Shown here: positions 15,907-23,478 of the stretch, piece by piece | Position numbering within the stretch: position 1 is the first letter of the stretch | Layout: every line of letters starts with the position of its first letter | NCBI RefSeq assembly: GCF_900110105.1 | Contig: NZ_FOCL01000022.1 | Coordinates: 1 to 64,000, forward strand | Length of the DNA stretch: 64,000 nt | From: Mucilaginibacter gossypiicola | Lineage (GTDB): Bacteria; Bacteroidota; Bacteroidia; Sphingobacteriales; Sphingobacteriaceae | Reading direction: 5' to 3' | Made by a program: the position numbers and the translations under genes | Notes under the pieces: model-generated | Database searches by the model: none | What the model saw: the letters and a program-made list of their open reading frames with translations, nothing else | Told to the model about the DNA's origin: nothing

Positions 15907-17157
15907 TTAGCTCTTATCCGCCGCTACCATATCCCTTAAAGTAATGGTTCGCGCCAGTTTATGTAATGCTGTTTCATGGTTTTTTACGTAGGGATTGTCC
16001 AGATCCCAAACGTAACCCGCCAATACCGAGCAGATTTGGCTTTTAACAAGCGGATCCTGGTTATCGGCAAAAAATATGGTATCCAAAACACCCTCATACC
16101 ATGAGGTAACATATGAGCGGAAGGTGTTTACACCCTGCATCATGTGTTGCATATATTCTTTATCCCAGTCCACGGTTTCGCCGTTCAATTTGCGGATCAC
16201 CAGTTTGGCAGCAGTTTGGCTCGATACCGTAGCCAGCGTTACGCCCGATGAAAATATCGGATCAAGGAATTCTGTTACGTTACCGGTAAGCACAAAGCCA
16301 TCGCCATAAAACTTATCAGCAGTGGCCGACCATGACTCCAGCACCCTTGGCGCAAAGGCAAACTCGACACCTTCAAAACGTTCAGCAAAATATGGTTGCG
16401 ACGCGATCAGTCCGCGCAAAATTTCTTCGTCGGTTCCCTCGTATTGTTTAAAAAACTCCGGGTTGCCCACAAAGCCCAACGAGGTAATGCCATTGGCAAA
16501 AGGAATGATCCAGATCCAAACGCCGGGCTGATGCACAACAATGGTTATGCGGTTGGGCTCATCGGCCATAGAACGTTTTTTATCAACGGTATGTACAAAA
16601 AGCGCCTTGCGCGGAACTTGTGTTGATGGCCTGTCGAGATTAAACAGTTTGGGAATCACCCGGCCGTAGCCACTGCCATCGATGATAAAACGGGCAGCAA
16701 TTTCGGTTTTCTTACCGTCTTTATCCTCCACTGTAGTTACCGAGTTTTGACCATTGAAAACGATGTTGGTAACCGTGGTTTCGTAATGTACAGGGACACC
16801 CATCTGCTCAACGGTATTGGCCAATGTTTTATCGAAATCGGCACGGGGAACCTGCCAGGTCCAGTTCCAGCCGGGGGTAAACTGATCGGCAAATTGATAA
16901 TCGCAGATCTTGCCATCTTTCACAAACTTGGCGCCCGCTTTTTGTTGAAAGCCTTTTTCGCTTACCGCGTCCACAAATCCAGCCTCTGCCAATGCTTCCA
17001 TGCAGCGCGGCAACAGGCTTTCGCCAATTACAAAGCGGGGGAAAAGCTGTTTCTCTACAATTTTCACCTTAAAGCCTGCCTGGTGTACAATGGATGCGGC
17101 TACGGTTCCTGCCGGACCGGCACCTATTACCAATACGTCTACCTGTTCTGTATTCAT
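15907..17157 (-). CDS. Flavin-dependent halogenase/monooxygenase-like enzyme
   Basis: 416 residues. FAD-binding GAGPAG at 12-17, then FPRFVIGESLLPR (39-51), a block typical of flavin halogenases. The halogenase signature WxWxIP is present as W214-I-W216-I-I-P219, and Lys73 in FQQKAGAKF lies where the family's conserved active-site lysine is expected. Enzymes of this family chlorinate aromatic rings or, in related forms, hydroxylate them; free FADH2 must come from a separate reductase, none of which is in the locus. Ring chlorination is known for some flexirubins, so tailoring of the aryl head is the likely job. Overlaps nothing; 1 base from the upstream ketosynthase. Confidence 0.85.
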   Translation of the reverse strand: MNTEQVDVLVIGAGPAGTVAASIVHQAGFKVKIVEKQLFPRFVIGESLLPRCMEALAEAGFVDAVSEKGFQQKAGAKFVKDGKICDYQFADQFTPGWNWTWQVPRADFDKTLANTVEQMGVPVHYETTVTNIVFNGQNSVTTVEDKDGKKTEIAARFIIDGSGYGRVIPKLFNLDRPSTQVPRKALFVHTVDKKRSMADEPNRITIVVHQPGVWIWIIPFANGITSLGFVGNPEFFKQYEGTDEEILRGLIASQPYFAERFEGVEFAFAPRVLESWSATADKFYGDGFVLTGNVTEFLDPIFSSGVTLATVSSQTAAKLVIRKLNGETVDWDKEYMQHMMQGVNTFRSYVTSWYEGVLDTIFFADNQDPLVKSQICSVLAGYVWDLDNPYVKNHETALHKLARTITLRDMVAADKS

Positions 17158-17158
17158 G

Positions 17159-18301
17159 TTATGAAATATCCTGTTGTGATTTGGTTAAAATAATAGCCGC
17201 GTTGCATCCTCCAAAGCCCGATGCTATTTTGAGACAACTATTTAGCGGTTTTGATATCAATTGGCTGCAGACATTCACCCGGTTTGCATCGCCCTGTTTG
17301 CTAAAGCCTTTTGTTGGAATAATTATGTTTTGCTTAAGTGATTGTGCGGAAACGATAGCTTCTATTAGCCCCGAAGCACCCAAAGTATGCCCGTAAAAGC
17401 CTTTGAGACTGTTCAGTGGAACATCCTGCAAACCCGCCAGCGTTACAGCTTTTGCTTCCATTTCGTCGTTATAAATGGTCGCGGTTCCGTGAGCAGATAT
17501 AAAATCGATATCCCCGGCTTGTAACCCTGCGCCCTTCATGGTTTTGTCAATGGCAAAGTAAAGTTCTTCGCCGGTGCGTGATGGCCCTGAAATATGGTTA
17601 GCATCATTACTTACTGCTCCCGAAGCCAATTCAATAGTTTCTCCGTCAGTTTTTTCTGCCGATAGAATAACAGTAGCTGCGCCCTCGCCTAAATTGATAC
17701 CGTCGCGGTTAGCATCAAATGGCTTGCACAAGCCAGGACTAACAGCCTGGAAAGATTGAAAACCAGATAATACAAATTTTGAGATCACATCGGCCCCGGC
17801 AACAACAACATGGTCGTATTGCCCGGATTGGATTAACCGCATCCCGGTAATCATGGCAGCTAAACCCGAGATGCAGGCATGCGAAATAACTAAAGGTTCG
17901 TTTACAAAACCAAAATGCCGGGCTATTTTTTTTGCTGAAGTATGCAGGGCTATGCGCGCATCTAATTCCGGGCTTGGCTCTTCAGTTTCTAACAGGCTGA
18001 TATTACCTTTAGTGGTAGAAATGATCAGGACAGTTTTTTTGTCGGATATATTTTTATCAACTCCATACAAGATTTCGGTTAACGAAGCGATGACGAGGTG
18101 CTCGAATTTTGTCCAGCACTTATCAGTTTGAAAATATCCTTTTTCAAATAACGATGCGAAAAAACGCTCGTCAGATATGGCTTTGTCATTGTGTTGCCTC
18201 ACGCCCGTAACGTCGTTAACCAGGTGCTCAAAGTTTTGCGCAGTTGTAGCGCCCAGGGGCGAGGTAATATTATCGGCAACAAGGTAAACCTTCTTCATCA
18301 C
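17159..18301 (-). CDS. Beta-ketoacyl-ACP synthase, intact, divergent
   Basis: 380 residues with Cys143 in SHACISGLAAM, His271 in SAHGTATIYNDE and His305 in GFYGHTLGASG. The N-terminal domain is shorter and more divergent than FabF, and the elbow reads HACISG in place of TACSSS. It is a second condensing enzyme type, comparable to the separate initiation or extension ketosynthases in aryl polyene loci. Which step it serves cannot be told from sequence. Located between the thioesterase and halogenase genes with very short gaps. Confidence 0.9.
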   Translation of the reverse strand: MMKKVYLVADNITSPLGATTAQNFEHLVNDVTGVRQHNDKAISDERFFASLFEKGYFQTDKCWTKFEHLVIASLTEILYGVDKNISDKKTVLIISTTKGNISLLETEEPSPELDARIALHTSAKKIARHFGFVNEPLVISHACISGLAAMITGMRLIQSGQYDHVVVAGADVISKFVLSGFQSFQAVSPGLCKPFDANRDGINLGEGAATVILSAEKTDGETIELASGAVSNDANHISGPSRTGEELYFAIDKTMKGAGLQAGDIDFISAHGTATIYNDEMEAKAVTLAGLQDVPLNSLKGFYGHTLGASGLIEAIVSAQSLKQNIIIPTKGFSKQGDANRVNVCSQLISKPLNSCLKIASGFGGCNAAIILTKSQQDIS

Positions 18302-18310
18302 GGCGTTCTG

Positions 18311-18736
18311 TTATATTAAACCTTGTTGTTGCTTCCAATCCACAAAAAAATCCGGGTTGGTAAGTTGGAGTTCAAAATTATCACGGCGTACAAACACCTG
18401 TACTGTTGAGCCTTTAACAATGAGCTCGCCGGTTTGGGCGTTGAGCAACCGGTACGTGAAATTGATCTTGGCCGATTCGGTAGGAGTGTAGGTGGTTTCG
18501 ATGATCACCTTATCCTCATATCTTAAAAAACGTTTATAATCACAGTTTACATTAACTATGGGCACAACATAGCCGGCGTTATACACGTCCATATAACCCA
18601 GGCCATATTGCTTGCCAAATGCCTCGCGTCCATCCTCAAAATAACGGATGTAGTTGCCATGCCAAACCACGCCCAGCATATCTACATCGCTGAATTTAAC
18701 TTCAATTTCAATAGTACTTGTTAACGATTGCTGCAA
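18311..18736 (-). CDS. 4HBT-family acyl-CoA/ACP thioesterase
   Basis: 141 residues with the YbgC-like hot-dog opening FSDVDMLGVVWHGNYIRYFEDGREAF (about 15-40), where Asp19 is in the position of the catalytic aspartate. It would hydrolyse or proofread acyl-ACP/CoA thioesters, possibly releasing the finished aryl polyene acid. A thioesterase in this position is a regular part of aryl polyene loci. Tightly placed between the exported protein gene (12-base gap) and the ketosynthase (9-base gap). Confidence 0.88.
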   Translation of the reverse strand: MQQSLTSTIEIEVKFSDVDMLGVVWHGNYIRYFEDGREAFGKQYGLGYMDVYNAGYVVPIVNVNCDYKRFLRYEDKVIIETTYTPTESAKINFTYRLLNAQTGELIVKGSTVQVFVRRDNFELQLTNPDFFVDWKQQQGLI

Positions 18737-18748
18737 AACCTTAGGGGC

Positions 18749-19393
18749 TTAATATTTTTTGAAAAGATCGAAATCCGAACCAAAATCTTTCAGGATCACG
18801 TACCATGGGTGAGCCCAGTAGTTTTTAAATCCAAAACCGAAGCTTTTGCCGGTACGGAAAATGGTATACAATACAGTTTTATCGTTCATGTTAACGAAAG
18901 TTACCCAGGCTCCGGCTTCTTTACGGCCTTTGTCCATCCCTTCAACAATAAGCAACATGCCGATGCCTTTGTTACCCATGAAATCGTAGTTTTTAACCAG
19001 TGCGTCAATATCTTTTTCGGTGAGCACCTTGAAATCGTTAGGGTTGGTATCGAAGAAATTTTTGGTAAGCGCGTTGTTTATTTTTTCGGTAACATTCATG
19101 GCAAAATGAACGCTATCACGGTGAACTGCTTTGGCCGGGTTGTATTTTTTTGGTTCGATGATGAAGAAATTAGCCCAGGCCGGAATGTATTTGCCAACAA
19201 ATTCGGCATTAATCACCTCGCCTCTGTAAGCAGCTTCCGAGCCGATGAATTTCATTTGCGAAAAATCCATACCTAACCAGGTTATCGGTGTTTTTTTGTC
19301 GAATACTTCTGCCTTGGTTTGGGCTGTTGCCGGTTTTAAACAAGCGGTTAATAAAAGTATCAGTAAACTCAGTTTAATTGTGGTTTTTTTCAT
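18749..19393 (-). CDS. Exported protein of unknown function in the pigment locus
   Basis: Start at 19393 (MKKTTIKLSLLILLLTACLKPATAQ) gives a clean signal peptide; the longer frame to 19438 overlaps the upstream gene. The Cys in LTAC might alternatively make it a lipoprotein, but the ATAQ site after it is a good type I cleavage. The mature part (about 190 residues) is mixed alpha/beta with aromatic-rich stretches (PITWLGMDFSQMKFIG, FGFGFKNYWAHPWYVILKDFG). I do not recognise a family with known function. Its position inside a tightly packed biosynthetic operon points to a periplasmic role in pigment transport or assembly. Confidence 0.75.
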   Translation of the reverse strand: MKKTTIKLSLLILLLTACLKPATAQTKAEVFDKKTPITWLGMDFSQMKFIGSEAAYRGEVINAEFVGKYIPAWANFFIIEPKKYNPAKAVHRDSVHFAMNVTEKINNALTKNFFDTNPNDFKVLTEKDIDALVKNYDFMGNKGIGMLLIVEGMDKGRKEAGAWVTFVNMNDKTVLYTIFRTGKSFGFGFKNYWAHPWYVILKDFGSDFDLFKKY

Positions 19394-19401
19394 GGTTGAT
19401 A

Positions 19402-19833
19402 TTATTGTTGGGGTTGTATAAATATTTTCATTTCGCATTGGGCCAATATATTGCCCTTGCAGGTAATTTTTCCTTTGATGATGGTAACATCGAAAACCTG
19501 GTTCTCAATTTTTACTTCGGTTTCAATAGTGTCACCAACTTTTGGCAAGGCAAATACTTCCAGGTTTTTTACTGCGCCAATAAAGCCTGGCTGCACAGGT
19601 GTACCCAATTGCTGAACGGTATATCCTGCACCTGCCGCGGCTGTTTGAGCAATGTTCTCCACCAGTCCGGCCTCGCTTAACTTGCCATCGCTTACCAAAA
19701 CATTATCGGCTTGTATCAACAATGTAGTCAACGTGGTACCATCAGATGAGGACACCAGTGTGTCAACCATTACAAACGGCGGGCGCTGGGGTATTAATGC
19801 TAAAACATCCTGTGTAGGTAAGGTCATTGCCAA
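19402..19833 (-). CDS. Hot-dog dehydratase-like protein (ApeP-like)
   Basis: 143 residues. The opening DVLALIPQRPPFVMVDTLV and the helix LSEAGLVENIAQTAAAGAG (about 53-71) fit the FabZ/ApeP hot-dog family, with Glu in the ENIAQ helix kept. The GHFPG motif with the catalytic His is absent. Known ApeP-type dehydratases pair with an ApeI-type partner; the GHFPG-containing protein at 9929-10288 may be that partner. Whether it is active alone is open. Its first ten bases overlap the end of the acyltransferase gene. Confidence 0.78.
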   Translation of the reverse strand: MAMTLPTQDVLALIPQRPPFVMVDTLVSSSDGTTLTTLLIQADNVLVSDGKLSEAGLVENIAQTAAAGAGYTVQQLGTPVQPGFIGAVKNLEVFALPKVGDTIETEVKIENQVFDVTIIKGKITCKGNILAQCEMKIFIQPQQ

Positions 19834-20702
19834 AAATTATAATAGTTGTACCACTGTTCGGGGTACGTTTTAACTTTGTTTTCAAAGCTGCTGATAAAAT
19901 CGTCTGCCAGTTGTTCCATGCCCTTGCCTCTGCCTAAGTCCGAATAATCTTTTATCGGGCTGGCGAAGAAATGGTAGTGGAGGGCGCTCTCCTTAAGTGC
20001 ATAAACAAATGTTACCGGCACTTTAAATTTTTCGGCCATTACAAAGGGCCCTGCCGGGAATTTTGCATCCTCACCTAAAAACTCCCTTGTTATGGTTTTA
20101 TTGCCCTCAATGTACCTGTCGGCATGCATGCAAACCAGTTCATTGTTCTGGAAAGCTGCGTTGATCTGAAAGATATGCGACAGATCATTTTTGATCACAA
20201 TGATATTTATTTTCCGCTCACCCGTTACCGACTCCATGTACTGCTTAATCTGTTTGTCCTCGCCATCAAACATTACAATATTGATGCGGGTATTGATATG
20301 ATCGAGCAGTTCGCCTGCAATTTCCCAACTGCCAATGTGCGAGCTGAGCAGTAAGCCGCCCTTATTCATAGCGGCAATTTGCCTTAGGTTATCTATCCCG
20401 TCAAAATTAAAGGTGAATTTGTTGGGGATGCCCGACATGATCACCACCTTATCAATAATACTTTGCCCGAAAAGGTAGTAATTACGATAGAGCTTGAATA
20501 TGGATTTTACCTTGCCGAAACCGAGCCGCTTATGAAAATAATAGTAAGTGCCCTTAGATGTTTGCCACGAAAACAAGAAATAGTAAAGCGCAACAAACCT
20601 CAGCATAAAATAAGCCGGCCTTACGCCAGCTGTTTTTAAAACGCTTACAAAAATGCGGTAGCCAAGGGTATTGCCTTTAGATTTTCCCTGCCAGGCGGGC
20701 AT
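19824..20702 (-). CDS. LpxL/HtrB-like membrane acyltransferase
   Basis: 292 residues with the lysophospholipid acyltransferase HX4E motif His122-I-G-S-W-Glu127 in LLLSSHIGSWEIAG, then VMFDGEDKQIKQYME, the MHADRYIEG block and EFLGEDAKFPAGPFVMAEKFKVPVTF, all standard for the LpxL branch. A hydrophobic N-terminal stretch (about 28-46) anchors it to the inner membrane. It should transfer the polyene acyl chain from ACP to a lipid or sugar acceptor. Start and stop overlap both neighbours (1 and 10 bases), indicating coupled translation with the ACP gene. Confidence 0.88.
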   Translation of the reverse strand: MPAWQGKSKGNTLGYRIFVSVLKTAGVRPAYFMLRFVALYYFLFSWQTSKGTYYYFHKRLGFGKVKSIFKLYRNYYLFGQSIIDKVVIMSGIPNKFTFNFDGIDNLRQIAAMNKGGLLLSSHIGSWEIAGELLDHINTRINIVMFDGEDKQIKQYMESVTGERKINIIVIKNDLSHIFQINAAFQNNELVCMHADRYIEGNKTITREFLGEDAKFPAGPFVMAEKFKVPVTFVYALKESALHYHFFASPIKDYSDLGRGKGMEQLADDFISSFENKVKTYPEQWYNYYNFWQ

Positions 20703-20959
20703 TATGCAAGCTCCTTAGGTTGTACGCGCGATAGTACGTAATCGTAAAAATCCTGGAAGGTAACGATGCCCGTAAAATCCTCGGGTTTTACTTTAAACCC
20801 AAAGTTGCTTTCAATTACTACAACAAGGTCGATATAATCAAGGCTATCCAAATCAAGGGTTTCTTTCAGGTTTGCTGTGGGTACCATTTTATCTGCATCA
20901 ACCTCAAATTCTTCGGCCAGGAAGCTGTTGATTTTTTCAATGATCTCTTCAATTTGCAT
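20702..20959 (-). CDS. Acyl carrier protein, second of two
   Basis: 85 residues, with Ser39 in TLDLDSLDYIDLVV as the phosphopantetheine site. The longer, less acidic helix III (EDFTGIVTFQDFYDYV) differs from the first ACP, suggesting separate pools or steps, as in aryl polyene loci with two carrier proteins. The stop overlaps the acyltransferase start, so that enzyme may be its client. It lies 11 bases after the ketosynthase. Confidence 0.92.
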   Translation of the reverse strand: MQIEEIIEKINSFLAEEFEVDADKMVPTANLKETLDLDSLDYIDLVVVIESNFGFKVKPEDFTGIVTFQDFYDYVLSRVQPKELA

Positions 20960-20970
20960 AACGGCTTAGT

Positions 20971-22191
20971 TTAAATATATTTTTTAATAATCAGGGACGA
21001 ATTGGTGCCGCCAAACCCAAACGAGTTTGACAGGAATGTATCTATATTTTTCTCGACGGTTTCGGTAGCGATGTTAAGCTTTGCCGAATCTTCGTCAGGG
21101 TTTTCAAAATTAATGTTGGGTGCCACAAACGAGTTTTGCATCATCAGCATAGAGTAAACGATCTCGCTCGCGCCTGCCATCCAGCATTCATGGCCGGTCA
21201 TGGATTTGGTTGAGCTTACGAGCGGCTTATAATCGCCAAAAACCTCATCAATAGCTTTAGCCTCGCTGGCATCACCGGCAGGGGTAGAGGTAGCGTGGGC
21301 ATTGATATAATCAATTTCGGATGCTTGTATCCCCGCATCTTTAAGCGCCATATTAAGTGAACGCACCGGGCCTTCAACCGTTGGGTTTGAGATATGCCCT
21401 CCGTTTGAAGAAAAGCCGTAACCAACAACCTCGCCCAAAATAGTCGCGCCTCTTTTCAGCGCCGAATCCAAACTTTCCAATATCACGGTAGCTGCACCGC
21501 CGCTTGGAACCAGTCCATCGCGGTCGCGATCGAATGGGCGGGAGGCTTTAGCCGGATCAGCTTCATGTACTGAAAAAGCCGAAAGCGCATCAAAACTGCC
21601 CATTGAATAATGGCTCAGTTCCTGCGCACCACCGCAAATGATGCAATCCTGCATGCCGCTTTTAATCAGGTGGTAACCCATACCTATGGAGTGAGAACCG
21701 CTGGCGCAAGCCGCGCTGATAGTGAAGTTAACACCCCGAAGCTTGAATATGGTAGCCAGGTTCATGGTAACAGTGGAGTTCATGGTTTGAAAAACCGCCC
21801 CCGAACCAATGAGCATGGTGTCTTTTTTCTCGCGGATAATGTCAGTAGTTTCGATAACGGCTTTGGCTGTACTGTCGTTACCGTATAGAATGCCCACATC
21901 GGTTTGGGCAATATAATCAGCACCAATACCGGCCTGCTGCAATGCCTCTACAGTGGCTATGTACGCATATTCACCCTGCTCGGGCAGCATAATGCGCGCC
22001 CGGCGATCAAGTGTGCCTTTAAGGTTTGGCTTTTCAACCGCACCGGTAAGGCCTGAACGGTAACCAAAATCTTTACGGATAGCATCGTATACAATGCCCG
22101 ACCTGCCGGTATAAAGGGATTCCTTAACTTCATCAAGATTTTTCCCAATACACGAATAGATCCCCATCCCTGTTATCACAACCCTATTCAT
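20971..22191 (-). CDS. Beta-ketoacyl-ACP synthase (FabB/FabF type), intact
   Basis: 406 residues with Cys162 in ISAACASGSHSIG, His299 in INAHATSTPAGD and His334 in MTGHECWMAGASE. The closest to a canonical FabB/F of the three intact ketosynthases, including the C-terminal NSFGFGGTNSSLI. Likely an elongating ketosynthase of the polyene. A 526-base repeat-filled gap separates its start from the ketoreductase upstream, so it may be expressed from its own promoter. Confidence 0.92.
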   Translation of the reverse strand: MNRVVITGMGIYSCIGKNLDEVKESLYTGRSGIVYDAIRKDFGYRSGLTGAVEKPNLKGTLDRRARIMLPEQGEYAYIATVEALQQAGIGADYIAQTDVGILYGNDSTAKAVIETTDIIREKKDTMLIGSGAVFQTMNSTVTMNLATIFKLRGVNFTISAACASGSHSIGMGYHLIKSGMQDCIICGGAQELSHYSMGSFDALSAFSVHEADPAKASRPFDRDRDGLVPSGGAATVILESLDSALKRGATILGEVVGYGFSSNGGHISNPTVEGPVRSLNMALKDAGIQASEIDYINAHATSTPAGDASEAKAIDEVFGDYKPLVSSTKSMTGHECWMAGASEIVYSMLMMQNSFVAPNINFENPDEDSAKLNIATETVEKNIDTFLSNSFGFGGTNSSLIIKKYI

Positions 22192-22406
22192 ATCTGAGCA
22201 AAAACTGATAGTACATAGTCAACAAAATGTGATAAAAATACAAAAAAATAGAACTTTATGGTTTTTGTATGTATATCGGTTCTTTAATGTTTCAAATTTC
22301 GGCCTTTAAAATACCTGTATCTTAATAGCTTATAATTAAGTTTATATTAAGAGTTAAATACTCTTGTGTTTGTTACTGTTTTCTTCCTTTTCGAGTGGAG
22401 GAATGT

Positions 22407-22519
22407 GCGATTCCCCTCTTGAGAGGGGTGGAGGGGTGTGTTTCTGCTTTTGCACATCGCTTGCATAACACACCCCTGCTTTTGCTCATTCCTCCGCGCC
22501 CCCTCTCGAGAGGGGAGTT
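22407..22519. repeat. Palindromic repeat family B, intergenic copy
   Basis: Outer arms GCGATTCCCCTCTTGAGAGG and CCCTCTCGAGAGGGGAGT, inner arms AGGGGTGTGTTTCTG and AACACACCCCT. It shares nearly all of its arm sequence with 11536-11650 while the loop differs, as expected for an element conserved by its fold. Confidence 0.9.
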
Positions 22520-22610
22520 GCGTTTCGCTTTTCTTCTTGCGCACGTTTGCAACGTGTGCTTAATATGGTTTGGCGATTGTATCGCCCGTATCGCGTTGTA
22601 AACGCTATCC

Positions 22611-22715
22611 CAGTTTAAGCGCTCGTTGCAAACGAGCGCAAGCTTATATTTTCGTTTCGGCGGCCAGAGGCCGCTTGATAGTTGCCACTCGGCTGGAGCC
22701 GATCGGCGGCGATAG
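22611..22715. repeat. Cluster of GC-rich short hairpins
   Basis: GCGCTCGTTGCAAACGAGCGC is a near-perfect palindrome, followed by GGCGGCCAGAGGCCGC and CGGCTGGAGCCG. Similar GC-rich hairpins (CCTCCGGCCGG) lie at 25097-25150 on the far side of the TAL gene. They look like remnants of dispersed palindromic elements. Confidence 0.5.
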
Positions 22716-22717
22716 GT

Positions 22718-23446
22718 TTAGGAATACAATCCGCCGTTTATCGAAAGCACCTCTGCCGTAATATAAGCCGCCTCCGGCGAGGCCAGAAAGCCTACAGCAT
22801 GAGCAACCTCTTCTGGGGTGCCGAACCTTTTTAGCGGTACCATCGCTTTCAATTCCTTTTCATCAAGACCGGCAGTCATATCGGTAGCGATAAAACCCGG
22901 GGCCACGGCATTAACCGTTATCCCGCGCCTGCCAACTTCCTGGGCAAGGGCCTTAGTAGCACCAATAACCCCGGCTTTGGCCGCCGAATAATTTACCTGC
23001 CCCGGCAAACCTTTCAAGCCTGAAAGCGAAACCACGTTAACAATGCGGCCGTATTTTTTTACCAGCATACTGTTAAGCACTAAACGGGTAACGTAAAAGA
23101 ATCCGCTCAAGCTGGTGTTCAGCACGCCATCCCATTGCTGATCCGTCATCCACATCATTAGGCCATCGTCTTTAACGCCGGCATTGTTTATCAAAACTTC
23201 AATGTACTTTTCGGTATTGGTTTCTATCCAGCCACCTAATTTTTGCTGGATATCGTTTTTATCGGCTACATTAAATTGCAATAGTTCGCCATCGCCGCCG
23301 TTGGTTTTGATCTGAGCGAGGGTGTTGTTTGCTTCATCAATGTTGCCTTTATAGTTAATGAGTACATAATAACCCATAGCGGCCATTTTGTAGCAAATGG
23401 CCCTGCCAATTCCTCTTGAGCCGCCGGTTACTAATGCACATTTCAT
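22718..23446 (-). CDS. fabG: 3-oxoacyl-ACP reductase (FabG-type SDR)
   Basis: 242 residues, a classical short-chain dehydrogenase: TGGSRGIG at 7-14, NNAG at 87-90, and the catalytic Ser (140 or 142), Tyr153 and Lys157 (VVSLSG...YSAAK). It reduces beta-ketoacyl-ACP before dehydration, the only reductive step needed for a polyene. It follows the ammonia-lyase gene by 32 bases, so the first two genes of the arm supply the starter and reduce its extension products. No enoyl reductase is present in the locus, consistent with retained double bonds. This is the ApeQ-type role rather than the housekeeping FabG. Confidence 0.9.
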   Translation of the reverse strand: MKCALVTGGSRGIGRAICYKMAAMGYYVLINYKGNIDEANNTLAQIKTNGGDGELLQFNVADKNDIQQKLGGWIETNTEKYIEVLINNAGVKDDGLMMWMTDQQWDGVLNTSLSGFFYVTRLVLNSMLVKKYGRIVNVVSLSGLKGLPGQVNYSAAKAGVIGATKALAQEVGRRGITVNAVAPGFIATDMTAGLDEKELKAMVPLKRFGTPEEVAHAVGFLASPEAAYITAEVLSINGGLYS

Positions 23447-23478
23447 ATGATATTTTTGGTATTAAAAGGTTTAACAAT

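Larger units (their letters stand above)
22192..22717. other. Gene-free gap within the leftward arm: possible promoter plus repeats
   Basis: Bases 22192-22400 are very AT-rich and probably hold the promoter of the ketosynthase-led operon; several T-rich -7-like boxes occur on the minus strand, none convincing enough to choose. Bases 22407-22519 are repeat family B. Bases 22560-22717 hold small GC-rich hairpins (GCGCTCGTTGCAAACGAGCGC, GGCGGCCAGAGGCCGC). No coding frame with sensible composition is seen on either strand. Confidence 0.7.

Noticed and set aside
13484..22191. Assigning darB to one of the ketosynthases
   Set aside because: All intact ketosynthases here carry the Cys-His-His set of FabF-type enzymes; a DarB-type enzyme would be FabH-like with Cys-His-Asn.
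22407..22519. CRISPR repeat or structured RNA at the family B copy
   Set aside because: There is only one palindrome with no spacer-repeat series and no cas genes; the sequence equals another dispersed copy.
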